Counted from the first letter of the stretch, positions 8,073-15,912 are shown. The stretch is 40,814 nt of DNA from Acidimicrobiaceae bacterium (GCA_947456095.1 CANGPX010000004.1:1-40814); one strand, 5' to 3'. Numbers and translations: made by a program. The notes: generated by a model from the letters alone, not told the origin.

Positions 8073-8936
8073 ATGTCCCGTGCTTCATGGTCGTCTTCAA
8101 CCGATGCACTTGGTCTGTTGATGCGGGATCTCGACCAGTACCCCATGCCGAACTACGACGAGCAAGTCGAATTGGCCAAATTGGTGGCCAAGGGTGATGA
8201 AGAAGCAAAGCAGCAAATGGTCGCAGCGAACCTGCGCTTGGTCCTTCACTGGGCCCGTCGCTACGCCGACCGTGGCGTTGAAATGGTTGACCTGGTTCAA
8301 GAGGGAACCTTCGGCCTCATGCGAGCAGTCGAGAAGTTCGACTGGGAGCGTGGTTTCCGGTTCTCGACCTACGCGACCTGGTGGATCCGCCAGTCCCTGC
8401 AGCGTGCTGTTCAGCAGCACGGCCGCACCATTCGCATCCCGCTCGAAGTCGGCGAGCAGTTGCAGCGCCTCGAAGCCGCGACTGCTGAGTTGACTGGTCT
8501 GTTTGGTCGTCCACCGACCGATGATGAGTTAACCGAAGCGACCGGCATGAATGCGGCAACTCGAAAGAACTTAGAAGGTTTGGCTGGCGTCACCGCGAGC
8601 CTCGACCAGCCGGCAAATTCGGACAGTTCAACTGTGCTTGGTGACCTTGTTGCCCCTGAGACCACCAACTTCTACGATGCCGTCGACCAGCAAATGCTCG
8701 ATGACCGCTTAGGCGTCGCGCTTGGTCGTCTGTCTGATCTCCAGCGCCAAGTCATTCGCATGCGCTTTGGCTTAGATGGTCAAGACCCAACGTCACTGCA
8801 GGCAACAGCCGAGAGCCTTGGTGTTGGCGTTCGTCGAGTTCGCCGGGCCGAAGAAGAAGCTCTCGCAACCTTGGCGGTTGACAACGAAGTGCTCGGGGTC
8901 TACCGCCCAGACGAGTTCGAAACCTCCTACAACTGA
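8073..8936 (+). CDS. RNA polymerase sigma-70 family factor (primary-like, group 2)
   Basis: The start is ATG 8073, placed by a strong Shine-Dalgarno AGGAGG 7 bases upstream, giving 287 residues. Region 1.2 is DALGLLMRDLDQYPMPNYDE. Region 2 contains NLRLVLHWARRYADRGVEMV, DLVQEGTFGLMRAVEKFDW and the -10 recognition helix RGFRFSTYATWWIRQSLQRA. Region 3 follows. Region 4 has LSDLQRQVIRMRFGLDG and a degenerate helix-turn-helix TSLQATAESLGVGVRRVRRA. There is no long region 1.1, and the size fits group-2 alternative factors such as SigB or HrdD rather than the housekeeping factor. The candidate SigR/SigH-type promoter in front of it suggests induction by oxidative or heat stress. It converges on rluD with 7 bases between the stops. 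Confidence 0.93.
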   Translation: MSRASWSSSTDALGLLMRDLDQYPMPNYDEQVELAKLVAKGDEEAKQQMVAANLRLVLHWARRYADRGVEMVDLVQEGTFGLMRAVEKFDWERGFRFSTYATWWIRQSLQRAVQQHGRTIRIPLEVGEQLQRLEAATAELTGLFGRPPTDDELTEATGMNAATRKNLEGLAGVTASLDQPANSDSSTVLGDLVAPETTNFYDAVDQQMLDDRLGVALGRLSDLQRQVIRMRFGLDGQDPTSLQATAESLGVGVRRVRRAEEEALATLAVDNEVLGVYRPDEFETSYN

Positions 8937-8943
8937 GCAGCGC

Positions 8944-9912
8944 TCAGCGATCGAGGTCGATTCCGGTTCCAACGAGCCGTGAGAGGTCTTCGGGAAGCTC
9001 TGCAGCGAACGAAACGTACTCTTGCGTCACTGGGTGCTCAAAGCCAAGTCGATACGCGTGTAAAAAGAACCGGTCGCGCCCTAAGTCTTTGTCGATCAGT
9101 CGTCCATATCTGGCGTCACCCACGACTGGGTGACCAATGGCGGCTAAGTGCACGCGGATCTGGTGGGTTCGGCCGGTTTCGAGCTTGCAGCGCACAAGGG
9201 TGCGAGGAGATGAACCCTCATAGCGTTCGACCACTTCATAGGAGGTGCGCGCTGGTCGGCCGTCTCGTGACACCGCCATCATGGTCGGGCTGCGCAGCGA
9301 GCGACCAATAGGAGCGTCGACAACTCCTCGCTCATCTACTACGAGGCCGCGAACAAGTGCCAAGTACCAGCGGTCAACGTCTCGAGCTGAGAGCTGTCCA
9401 ACGAGCGACTGATACGCCGCCTCGGTGCGAGCAACGACGAGGAGGCCGGAAGTGCCTCGGTCCAGGCGGTGGACAATACCGGGGCGGTCAGGGTGGCCGC
9501 CGGACAAAAATCCCACCTCAGCAATATCTGGATAGCGTGCCAGCAGACCCGCCACCATTGTTCCGGTGCGATGTCCTGCTCCTGGGTGAACAATGAGGTG
9601 TGCTGCTTTGTTGATGACGAGAAAACTCGGGTCTTCAAACATCACCTCGACTTCGACGTCTGGTTCAGCTTCAACACCAAGGGGCGCAGATGAAGTCACG
9701 ACTGCTTCAACGCGATCGCCTTCAGATAAGACAAAACTGCGGAGCCGGTCATTTCTGCCGTTGACCGAGACCACCCCTTGTTTGATGAGTCCAGCGATCT
9801 CATTGCGAGAGATACCAGTGAGCATCGAAAGCGCCCGGTCGAGTCGCACGCCACCGAGCAGCGGCGGCACTTCAACGTCAACGGTTTCTTGTTCTGGTTC
9901 TTCAATGGCCAT
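8944..9912 (-). CDS. rluD: 23S rRNA pseudouridine synthase, RluD/RluA family
   Basis: ATG 9912 is chosen because GAGGAG lies 7 bases upstream; the product has 322 residues. An S4 RNA-binding domain (RLDRALSMLTGISRNEIAGLI) spans about residues 23-70. The pseudouridine synthase domain contains the catalytic motif HRLDRGTSGLLVV with Asp151, then the family motifs GRTHQIRVHLAAIGHPVVGD and YGR. It isomerises uridines in large-subunit rRNA (the RluD sites in helix 69 by homology; exact targets unproven). It overlaps the end of lspA by 11 bases, the usual lspA-rluD pairing, so the two are cotranscribed and probably translationally coupled. Confidence 0.95.
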   Translation of the reverse strand: MAIEEPEQETVDVEVPPLLGGVRLDRALSMLTGISRNEIAGLIKQGVVSVNGRNDRLRSFVLSEGDRVEAVVTSSAPLGVEAEPDVEVEVMFEDPSFLVINKAAHLIVHPGAGHRTGTMVAGLLARYPDIAEVGFLSGGHPDRPGIVHRLDRGTSGLLVVARTEAAYQSLVGQLSARDVDRWYLALVRGLVVDERGVVDAPIGRSLRSPTMMAVSRDGRPARTSYEVVERYEGSSPRTLVRCKLETGRTHQIRVHLAAIGHPVVGDARYGRLIDKDLGRDRFFLHAYRLGFEHPVTQEYVSFAAELPEDLSRLVGTGIDLDR

Positions 9913-10372
9913 GGTCACTCCTCGGTCGGAAAACCAGGTTGAGCCCCAGCCACACACACCCGACCGTAATGGCCGCATCGGCAACGTTGAACACTGGCCA
10001 AATATGTGGGTCGAGAAAATCGACCACGCCATGGTCCGCGCGCATTGCTCTGCCAATGGCATTCCCAATTGCCCCACCGGTTAACAGCGCCAACGGTAAC
10101 GCAACGCTGTACTTGTGCGTCTTCCACAACACAATGAGCAAAACGAACACGATGACCGCAGCACCAATGAGCAACCACCGCCCAGACCCTTGCAGCGTTG
10201 AAAAAGCGGCGCCCTGATTCACCGCAAACACCAAGCGGACTTTCCAAAAAAGATCAACAGGAGACGACCACCGCTGCTCGGCAACAGCTTTCGTCCAAAG
10301 ATCAAAGCCCACCACGCCGCACAAGACCATCAGCGACACCGCACGAAGTCGAACCTGTTGGCTGACAGCCAA
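9902..10372 (-). CDS. lspA: lipoprotein signal peptidase
   Basis: The integral membrane aspartic protease removes signal peptides from prolipoproteins. Visible are four hydrophobic segments, the conserved FDLWTK near the end of TM1, the NQGAAFS motif, GGAIGNAIGR, and the two catalytic Asp residues in VVDFLDPHIWPVFNVADAAI. The frame continues upstream into the preceding gene, so the start needs a choice. TTG 10372, 4 bases after the traR/dksA stop, gives 156 residues and a normal first helix. GTG 10339 or ATG 10330 would shorten TM1. No clear Shine-Dalgarno supports any of these, and the start is the uncertain part of this call. It overlaps rluD by 11 bases. Confidence 0.93.
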   Translation of the reverse strand: MAVSQQVRLRAVSLMVLCGVVGFDLWTKAVAEQRWSSPVDLFWKVRLVFAVNQGAAFSTLQGSGRWLLIGAAVIVFVLLIVLWKTHKYSVALPLALLTGGAIGNAIGRAMRADHGVVDFLDPHIWPVFNVADAAITVGCVWLGLNLVFRPRSDHGH

Positions 10373-10376
10373 TCGA

Positions 10377-11495
10377 CTAGCGCTGGAACAAGCCAGAGCG
10401 CAGAATGCCTCCACGCTTACACGGGGCACACATCGGTGATGCGGGAACTGCCCTCAACCGGTCCTTGATGATGGGGTCACCACAACTCGAGCACATTCCC
10501 CACGTACCGCGGTCGAGGCGCCACAGCGCTTCGTTGATCTCATCAATTGCGTCACCGAGCAACTGCACCTGATAGAGCATGTCGGATCGGTCAACCGCGA
10601 TGGTTGATCCTTCGCCGCCAGCAGACTCGTCCGAGGTGTCATCGCCTGACTCACGTGATTCCCGCAGGGTTTCAGCTTGACCCATGAGGATGTCGATGAG
10701 CCGTTGTTCTTCAACCTTTTTCTCTTCGAGCATTGCGCGGATCTCATCTAAGAATTTCTGTTGCTTCAAATACGGGTTGACCTTTGGCTTCGGTGGAACC
10801 ACTGGTGCAGCCTTTTTTGGGGCTGGAGCAGCAGCCTTTTCTGGAGCGACAACTGGAGTCTTCTCTGCAGCCTTTTTGGCCGGAGCAGCCTTGGCCGGAG
10901 CAACGCTCTTCGCCGGTGCAGTCTTCTTTGTTGGGGCAGTCTTCTTTGCTGGGGCCGCAGCAACAGTCTTCTTCGCTGGACTGGCCTTGCTGGCGACAGG
11001 AGTTGTTTTCTTTGCGGGGGTCACAGCGACAGCCTTCTTCGCTGGCCTGGCCTTGCTGGCGACGGGAGTTGCCTTCTTCGCAGGTGCAGAAGCAACAGTC
11101 TTCTTCGCTGGTGCGGTCTTGCTTGCGACGGGAGTTGCCTTCTTCGCTGGTGCGGTCTTGCTTGCGACGGGAGTTGCCTTCTTTGCCTTGGTCACAGCGA
11201 CAATCTTCTTCGCTGGTGCGGCCTTGCTTGCGGCGGGAGTTGCCTTCTTTGCTGGGGCAGGTTTCGTGACGACAACTTTCTTAGATGGAGTGGGTGTTGC
11301 CGAAGAAGCCTTTTTCGCAGGCGTCTTCTTCACTACTGGAGCCGCCTTCGCAGGGGCAACTTTCTTCACTTCGGCCGACGTTGCGGTCGCAGCCTTTTTC
11401 GCCGAGACCGACTTCGTCGGTGCGGACTTCTTAACTGGTGCGGCTTTTTTTACTGCCTTGACAGTAGCTGCGGCTTGTTTCGATGCTTTGGGCAT
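10377..11495 (-). CDS. TraR/DksA-type zinc-finger protein with a histone-H1-like N-terminal tail
   Basis: ATG 11495 follows a strong AGGAGG. The 372-residue product has two unlike parts. Residues ~1-225 are almost entirely Lys, Ala, Pro, Thr, Val and Ser, with PAKK and TPVASK repeats, resembling eukaryotic histone H1 tails and the AlgP/HU-tail proteins. The C-terminal ~140 residues are a DksA-type module: a coiled-coil region (LKQQKFLDEIRAMLEEKKVE onward) and a CX2C-X17-CX2C zinc finger with Cys335, 338, 356 and 359. DksA-like proteins act in the RNA polymerase secondary channel; the tail would be expected to bind nucleic acid non-specifically. Combined function is inference. The position, between divIVA and lspA, is usual for actinobacterial TraR/DksA genes, though typical members are far shorter. 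Confidence 0.9.
   Translation of the reverse strand: MPKASKQAAATVKAVKKAAPVKKSAPTKSVSAKKAATATSAEVKKVAPAKAAPVVKKTPAKKASSATPTPSKKVVVTKPAPAKKATPAASKAAPAKKIVAVTKAKKATPVASKTAPAKKATPVASKTAPAKKTVASAPAKKATPVASKARPAKKAVAVTPAKKTTPVASKASPAKKTVAAAPAKKTAPTKKTAPAKSVAPAKAAPAKKAAEKTPVVAPEKAAAPAPKKAAPVVPPKPKVNPYLKQQKFLDEIRAMLEEKKVEEQRLIDILMGQAETLRESRESGDDTSDESAGGEGSTIAVDRSDMLYQVQLLGDAIDEINEALWRLDRGTWGMCSSCGDPIIKDRLRAVPASPMCAPCKRGGILRSGLFQR
11101..11178 (-). repeat. exact 39-bp tandem duplication within the H1-like tail
   Basis: Bases 11101-11139 and 11140-11178 are identical. Each copy encodes 13 residues of the ATPVASKTAPAKK type. Degenerate relatives of the same unit extend over roughly 10970-11250. The unit length is a multiple of three, so copy-number change would lengthen or shorten the tail without breaking the frame. 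Confidence 0.9.
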
Positions 11496-11556
11496 CTTTC
11501 CTCCTCGTCACGAAGCGCTGCGGTGCTTGTGCGGCTTGCACCCACGCAGACGAAGC

Positions 11557-11562
11557 AGGTTA
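11557..11562 (-). promoter_or_regulatory. candidate -10 TAACCT for the traR/dksA-like gene
   Basis: TAACCT on the minus strand matches TANNNT and would start transcription near 11550, giving a leader of about 55 bases. That leader contains a GGTGC/GCACC inverted repeat (11522-11542) before the AGGAGG site. No -35 match was found. Confidence 0.35.
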
Positions 11563-11587
11563 GCGGACGCGGACCGCCCCGTGCACG

Positions 11588-12316
11588 TCAGAGTGTTTCG
11601 CTGTCACCCTCGTTCACGTCAAGTGGGAAGATTGCCGCCTCGGGAGATGGCTCAATGGCGGGCACCTGCGAAGCCTGACGGATCTCTCGCACGGCCTCGC
11701 TTGGCTGAACGTGCACATCAATCCAGCGAAGCACCTCTTGCAACTGGCCAGTCAGGCGACTGCGCTCAGCGTCAAGTTGGTTGGCCAGGCCTTCAATCTC
11801 TGAGGTCAGGTTCACCTTGACGCTTTCAAGACGATTCACTTCATCACGCACTCGAAGCTCTGCTTCCACCGTGATTTGACGCGCCATGGCCTCTGCTTCG
11901 GCAATCTTTCTGGCCGCGTTCTCCGTTGCTTCACGTTCGGTCTGATCAACAAAGCGCTGGGCAAGCACCAAGGTGCGCTGGGTTTCTGCGGCAATGGCCT
12001 CAGCCGAAGGGCTGACTGCAACAGCAGGTGCTTCAACCACCGAGACAGGGCTGAGCGCAGCAACTGCAGGAGCAGATGCGGCAGCGTCGGTGAGTTCACG
12101 GTTCTTTGCCTCAAGTTGAGCAATGTGCTCAGCGGCCTGTCGAAGACGGTCTGAGGTTTGACGGTGCTGTTCACGAAGGGCGTCAACTTCAATAGCGACA
12201 CGCTCCAAGAACTCATCAACTTCATCAGCGACGTAAGAGTTGCGCTTGGCAGTGAATTCAACGGTGCGAATGTTCTCGAGCGCAGAGCCAGACTTTGAAG
12301 GTGCAGGAAGGGTCAT
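11588..12316 (-). CDS. divIVA: DivIVA-domain cell-polarity protein (Wag31-like)
   Basis: ATG 12316 gives 242 residues beginning MTLPAPSKSGSALENIR. The DivIVA N-terminal domain is seen in RTVEFTAKRNSYVADEVDEF and LERVAIEVDALREQHRQ. An Ala/Val/Pro-rich linker (about residues 75-115) follows, then a second long coiled coil (about 115-210). DivIVA/Wag31 proteins bind curved membrane at poles and septa and recruit wall-synthesis machinery. The gene lies downstream of ftsZ, yggS, sepF and yggT, its standard actinobacterial position. No Shine-Dalgarno is evident. A TACACT box 8 bases upstream suggests its own promoter with a very short or absent leader. Longer in-frame starts upstream lack support. 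Confidence 0.93.
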   Translation of the reverse strand: MTLPAPSKSGSALENIRTVEFTAKRNSYVADEVDEFLERVAIEVDALREQHRQTSDRLRQAAEHIAQLEAKNRELTDAAASAPAVAALSPVSVVEAPAVAVSPSAEAIAAETQRTLVLAQRFVDQTEREATENAARKIAEAEAMARQITVEAELRVRDEVNRLESVKVNLTSEIEGLANQLDAERSRLTGQLQEVLRWIDVHVQPSEAVREIRQASQVPAIEPSPEAAIFPLDVNEGDSETL

Positions 12317-12324
12317 GACCCGAA

Positions 12325-12330
12325 AGTGTA
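12325..12330 (-). promoter_or_regulatory. candidate -10 TACACT for divIVA
   Basis: TACACT on the minus strand lies 8 bases before the divIVA ATG, in the short gap after yggT. The spacing allows transcription to start at or within 2 bases of the ATG. It would give divIVA expression independent of the ftsZ-sepF transcript. Confidence 0.4.
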
Positions 12331-12356
12331 GCGATGAAAAGCGATCGAAGCCGGGA

Positions 12357-12590
12357 TCAGATGCTGCGAGCGACGAACAGCAGCACAATCGTGACGAGCA
12401 TCACGGAAAAATCAACGCCACCGGTCGATGGCAGTGCTTTGCGAACCGGAGCAATCACCGGTTCGGTGATCGTTCGGAGCACGCTTTTGACTGCATCAAG
12501 CGGTCCACCATTTGACGGGAACCAACTGAGCAGCGCCGTCGCAACCAAGATATAGACGTAGATCATTAACGCCGTGCGGATGAGTCCCAT
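12357..12590 (-). CDS. yggT: YggT family membrane protein
   Basis: The 77-residue protein has two hydrophobic helices, at residues ~5-23 (TALMIYVYILVATALLSWF) and ~57-75 (VDFSVMLVTIVLLFVARSI), joined by the conserved loop with LRTITEPVIAPVRKALP. This is the YggT/YlmG signature. The family is linked by genetics to Z-ring or nucleoid organisation and osmotic response, with no defined activity. It starts 2 bases after the sepF stop, so the two are translated from one mRNA. The order ftsZ, yggS, sepF, yggT, divIVA is conserved in Gram-positive bacteria. Confidence 0.93.
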   Translation of the reverse strand: MGLIRTALMIYVYILVATALLSWFPSNGGPLDAVKSVLRTITEPVIAPVRKALPSTGGVDFSVMLVTIVLLFVARSI

Positions 12591-12592
12591 GA

Positions 12593-13174
12593 TCAGATGA
12601 GATCCCGTCGCTTCATCTTGGCGCGGTCTTCATCTGAGACCGAGGCCTGCGTCATCAAAAACACGCCTTCAGAGATCTTTTCCATCTTGCCGCCAAGACC
12701 GTGGGCCACACCGCTGCAAAAGTCAATGCAGCGACGCCTTGGCTCTTCTGGGGCGTCGGTGAGCGAAACAATGACCGAGCGGCCATTCTTAAACGCATCC
12801 GAGACATCTTTTGAGTCGCGGAACTCAACCACGTTGATCACCAGTGGCGGCTGTGGTTCGGGGGCAATGGGGCGAACGGTTGCAGCTTGAGGGGAAGTCA
12901 CAAGGGTAGGACCAGAGGTATAGGGATCGCGATTTGACCGTAGTTTGCCGAGTGGTGTCACAGGAGCGAGTCGGTCACCTGAACGTGAACGAGTAGGTCG
13001 CTCCATCTCTTGCTCGCCATCATCATCAACTTCTTCAAAACCCCGCTGGCGACTTGGTTGAGCACTGCGTGATGGCGACCGGCGTGGGGACGTCTCGATG
13101 TATTCCTCGTCCTCAAATCCTTCGTCAGTCAAACCCACGTAGGACAGTAATTTCTGCATCATTGAATTTGCCAT
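12593..13174 (-). CDS. sepF: cell division protein SepF
   Basis: The 193-residue protein begins with a short amphipathic membrane-binding helix (NSMMQKLLSYVGL). A charged, Arg/Pro/Ser-rich disordered linker covers about residues 18-105. The SepF core follows: NVVEFRDSKDVSDAFKNGRS, VIVSLTDAPEEP, RRCIDFCSGVAHGLGG and KISEGVFLM. SepF polymerises and tethers FtsZ to the membrane. Because Actinomycetota lack FtsA, and no ftsA is seen here, SepF is the expected anchor. The start ATG 13174 has AGGGGAA upstream. About 107 bp of non-coding DNA separates it from yggS and may hold a promoter; TAGATT at 13240-13245 is a candidate -10. Confidence 0.95.
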   Translation of the reverse strand: MANSMMQKLLSYVGLTDEGFEDEEYIETSPRRSPSRSAQPSRQRGFEEVDDDGEQEMERPTRSRSGDRLAPVTPLGKLRSNRDPYTSGPTLVTSPQAATVRPIAPEPQPPLVINVVEFRDSKDVSDAFKNGRSVIVSLTDAPEEPRRRCIDFCSGVAHGLGGKMEKISEGVFLMTQASVSDEDRAKMKRRDLI

Positions 13175-13239
13175 GGACGGTTCCCCTACTCTCCTGCACT
13201 CACTGGTTCATCAGAATTTGACCAATGAGTAGTCCCATG

Positions 13240-13245
13240 AATCTA
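13240..13245 (-). promoter_or_regulatory. weak candidate -10 TAGATT upstream of sepF
   Basis: TAGATT on the minus strand lies in the 107-bp gap between yggS and sepF and would give a leader of about 60 bases. No -35 hexamer is seen. Confidence 0.25.
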
Positions 13246-13281
13246 GAACACCTGACGCACCATTGTCGTCGGAGCGAATTC

Positions 13282-13887
13282 CTACCCTCGTGGACCAAAC
13301 AGTGCATGGCCGACGCGCACCATGGTTGAACCGGCCGCAACCGCATCTTGGAGGTCTGAAGACATCCCCATTGAGCAGACCGAAAACTGAAAATCATCCG
13401 CTATTCTTCGCACCGACGCAAAGCATGCCTTGGCTTCGTCGCGACTTGGTGGCGCCACCGTCATCACCCCAACAACTTCAACGTCAATTGTTTGGAGTTG
13501 GGCGAAAAAGTCGGGGAACGCCTCTGGGCTCAAGCCACTTCGCTGCGAGAATCCGGTGGTGTCAATTTGCACGAGGACCTTGGCCCCTGGTTGCACTTTG
13601 GCAATCGCGGCTGCTTCTTCCACGCGGCACAGACCCTGGAACAGGTCAACAACGGGGGCGAGCTTTGCCACTTTTTTGCGCTGAATTGCCCCGAGGTAAT
13701 GCCACTGAAACGGGTCGCCACTGTGGGCTTTGTCGAGCAACTCGCCGGCGTAGTTCTCGCCAAAGATCTTGAGTCCAACCCTGCAGGCGAGATCAACCAA
13801 CTCGCGTGGATGGGTCTTGGTCACCGCACACAGTTGCACAGAGGCTTCGGAGCCTCCAGCCGAAGAGATCTCAGCCCACAGCCGCAC
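13282..13887 (-). CDS. yggS: YggS/PROSC family PLP-binding protein
   Basis: The family carries pyridoxal phosphate on the lysine of LCAVTKTHPRELV and helps vitamin B6 homeostasis. Other motifs are IFGENYAGELLDKA, WHYLGAIQRKKVAKLAP, VLVQIDTTG, GVMTVAPPS and CSMGMSSDLQDAVAAGSTMVRVG. GTG 13887 is the only canonical start left in the frame and yields 201 residues. The frame stays open for about 27 codons further upstream, reaching into the ftsZ end, and those codons (for example LSAALLEDRLVRLWAEI) would supply the N-terminal helix that family members normally have. Either the protein is slightly short or a rare codon such as CTG is used. It is downstream of ftsZ, probably on the same transcript. 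The multicopper YfiH-like gene often found between them is absent. Confidence 0.93.
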   Translation of the reverse strand: MRLWAEISSAGGSEASVQLCAVTKTHPRELVDLACRVGLKIFGENYAGELLDKAHSGDPFQWHYLGAIQRKKVAKLAPVVDLFQGLCRVEEAAAIAKVQPGAKVLVQIDTTGFSQRSGLSPEAFPDFFAQLQTIDVEVVGVMTVAPPSRDEAKACFASVRRIADDFQFSVCSMGMSSDLQDAVAAGSTMVRVGHALFGPRG

Positions 13888-13940
13888 TAAGCGATCTTCG
13901 AGGAGTGCTGCGGAAAGACCGCTTGGAAGGTGAGGTTGAC

Positions 13941-15026
13941 TCAGCGCAGGAACGACGGGACGTCGAAGTCATCGTCGCCGAGATCGAGGTCATCGGCGCC
14001 TGAGGTGTCAGCGAAGATGTCGGTCGTGTCACTCAGGCCAATGCCAGCGCGAGGGCGAGTTGCCCCTTCAGCGAGTGCATCAAAGCCAGCAGCGATGACG
14101 GTCACCCGCACTGCTTCGCCCATGGTTTCATCAATGGTTGCCCCGAAGATGATGTTGGCGTCAGGATGCGCAACCGAGTGAATAATTTCAGCAGCTTCGT
14201 TGACCTCAAAGAGTCCGAGGCTTGGTCCGCCAACAATGTTGAACAGCACGCCACGTGCGCCTTCAATCGAGGTCTCAAGCAGTGGTGAGGTGATCGCGGC
14301 ACGAGCAGCATTGATTGCTCGGCTGTCGCCAATTGCCGAACCAATACCCATTGCCGCAGAGCCAGCATTCGACATGATCATCTTGACGTCAGCAAAGTCG
14401 ACGTTGATGAGACCAGGAACCGAGATGAGGTCAGTGATTCCGCTCACACCTTGGTGCAGCACATCATCAGCCCGAGCAAAGGCTTCAACCATTGAAGTGT
14501 TCTTGTCCGAGATCGACAGCAAGCGGTCGTTCGGAATGACGATCAAGGTGTCGACCTTTTCCTTCAAGGTCTGAATACCCTTTTCGGCCTGAGCGGCACG
14601 ACGGCGTCCTTCGAAGGCGAAGGGACGGGTCACGATGCCAATGGTGAGCGCACCAACGCTCTTGGCAATCTCCGCCACCACAGGAGCGGCACCAGTTCCC
14701 GTTCCGCCACCTTTGCCAGCAGTGATGAAGACCAAGTCAGCGCCAGCAAGTGCGGCTTCGATTTCGTCACGGTGTTCTTCGGCTGCTTGACGACCAATGT
14801 CGGGGTCAGATCCAGCACCGAGGCCACGAGTGAGCTGACGACCAATATCAATCTTCAAGTCTGCATCTGAGGCAAGCAGCGCCTGTGCATCGGTGTTCGC
14901 CGCAATGAACTCAACGTGGCGAAGGCCAGCGTCAATCATTCGGTTCACAGCATTCACACCACCGCCACCAACACCAATGACCTTGATCACAGCGAGGTAG
15001 TTGTTTTGCAGGGAGTTCGTCATCAC
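13941..15026 (-). CDS. ftsZ: cell division protein FtsZ
   Basis: This 361-residue tubulin homologue assembles the division ring. It shows [16 protein letters not shown], the NTDAQAL loop, the GTP signature GGGTGTG at residues 106-112, and the T7-loop residues [10 protein letters not shown]. The disordered linker is short, and the C-terminal peptide DFDVPSFLR binds SepF. The frame opens GTG ATG (15026 and 15023). AGGAGG ends directly before the GTG, too close for a normal Shine-Dalgarno start there and short (3 bases) for the ATG. A TACGAT box exactly 6 bases before the GTG suggests a leaderless transcript from GTG 15026. It follows ftsQ after a 118-bp gap, so it can be expressed separately from the dcw operon. 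Confidence 0.98.
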   Translation of the reverse strand: MMTNSLQNNYLAVIKVIGVGGGGVNAVNRMIDAGLRHVEFIAANTDAQALLASDADLKIDIGRQLTRGLGAGSDPDIGRQAAEEHRDEIEAALAGADLVFITAGKGGGTGTGAAPVVAEIAKSVGALTIGIVTRPFAFEGRRRAAQAEKGIQTLKEKVDTLIVIPNDRLLSISDKNTSMVEAFARADDVLHQGVSGITDLISVPGLINVDFADVKMIMSNAGSAAMGIGSAIGDSRAINAARAAITSPLLETSIEGARGVLFNIVGGPSLGLFEVNEAAEIIHSVAHPDANIIFGATIDETMGEAVRVTVIAAGFDALAEGATRPRAGIGLSDTTDIFADTSGADDLDLGDDDFDVPSFLR

Positions 15027-15032
15027 CCTCCT

Positions 15033-15038
15033 ATCGTA
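15033..15038 (-). promoter_or_regulatory. ftsZ promoter -10 TACGAT
   Basis: TACGAT on the minus strand matches TANNNT and ends 6 bases before GTG 15026. The 6-base spacer is itself AGGAGG, so a Shine-Dalgarno-like sequence and a leaderless arrangement coincide. No -35 is visible. The box sits in the 118-bp gap after ftsQ. Confidence 0.45.
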
Positions 15039-15144
15039 GATCGGCCGAGCACCTTCTGGGGAGATAGTGCGTCAACGCGTTTGTCTGCACCGTAGCCGAC
15101 AGCATTTCGTCGCGCCGACGATGCTGATGAAGTCCCGGCTCCAC

Positions 15145-15912
15145 TCATGCGTGTGGCTGGGGCGTAATGGTCACATTCGCCGGGTTTGAAACATCAACGG
15201 TGTCGTAGCTATGAAACGTCACTTTCGAAATCATGGAAGCAATCGCCACATACTTCTTCCGAAGATCGGTTGGAAGACTGAGTTCAAAGGCGACTGGGCC
15301 GGGAAACACCAACTGCAGGTGGGCTCTGATGCACACAATGGCTTGCACTTGGGTTGAAAACGCACTCGGCAGTGATGAGGCAACGCTCAAACACGGCGCG
15401 GCACTTGCTGGCAACTTCGATCCAACTTGGCCAGCTTTGCCAAGAATCGCCAACCCGGGAAGTCCGAGGCGACTTTGTGTTGCTCCGAGGATGCGCCCTG
15501 AGGCGTCAACGGCAACCACCTTGCCTTGTTTGTTCACCGTGGTCGCTACGGGTTTGCGCTCGGAAACAACAATGGCGAGTGTCGTTGGCCACTGCCGCTC
15601 AACGCTTGCCCGTTCGATCCAGGGCAACTCTTCCACCCTGGCAGCAATGGCACCGGTATCGAGAAGCACCATTGAAGACCCAAGACCGACGTGGGCGGCT
15701 TCAAGGATTTCAGCGGCAGTGGTGCGGGTGCCACCGACAGCTTTTACCGAATCAACGCGAAGAATTGGACTGGCCAAGACGCCAACGATGATGAAGGTGG
15801 CAAGAACTGAAGAGGCAATGGCATATTTGCCTGACGATGACGCGAAGAGCGCTCCGAGCCGTGACGGCCGTGTCCTAACCGGTTGCTTCTTGGAACCATG
15901 CTTTGGCGTCAT
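15145..15912 (-). CDS. ftsQ: cell division protein FtsQ
   Basis: The 255-residue protein has a basic cytoplasmic N-terminus, one membrane helix (about residues 32-52, YAIASSVLATFIIVGVLASP), and the POTRA domain with ILRVDSVKAVGGTRTTAAEI and AAHVGLGSSMVLLD. The FtsQ beta domain follows, with LPWIERASVERQWPTTLAIV and SERKPVA. FtsQ bridges cytoplasmic Z-ring events and the septal synthase FtsW-FtsI through FtsL. It is the last gene of the overlapping dcw run; its ATG overlaps the murB stop as ATGA (15909-15912). Confidence 0.94.
   Translation of the reverse strand: MTPKHGSKKQPVRTRPSRLGALFASSSGKYAIASSVLATFIIVGVLASPILRVDSVKAVGGTRTTAAEILEAAHVGLGSSMVLLDTGAIAARVEELPWIERASVERQWPTTLAIVVSERKPVATTVNKQGKVVAVDASGRILGATQSRLGLPGLAILGKAGQVGSKLPASAAPCLSVASSLPSAFSTQVQAIVCIRAHLQLVFPGPVAFELSLPTDLRKKYVAIASMISKVTFHSYDTVDVSNPANVTITPQPHA

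Noticed and set aside
11522-11542. Riboswitch or attenuator in the traR/dksA leader
   Set aside because: Only a 5-bp GGTGC/GCACC repeat is present; too little structure for a known riboswitch class.
10684-11820. Long plus-strand frame (378 codons) opposite the traR/dksA-like gene, rich in Phe, Ala and Gly
   Set aside because: It is the antisense of the Lys/Ala/Pro repeats, whose biased codons avoid stops on the other strand. It has no ribosome-binding site and runs across a gene boundary.
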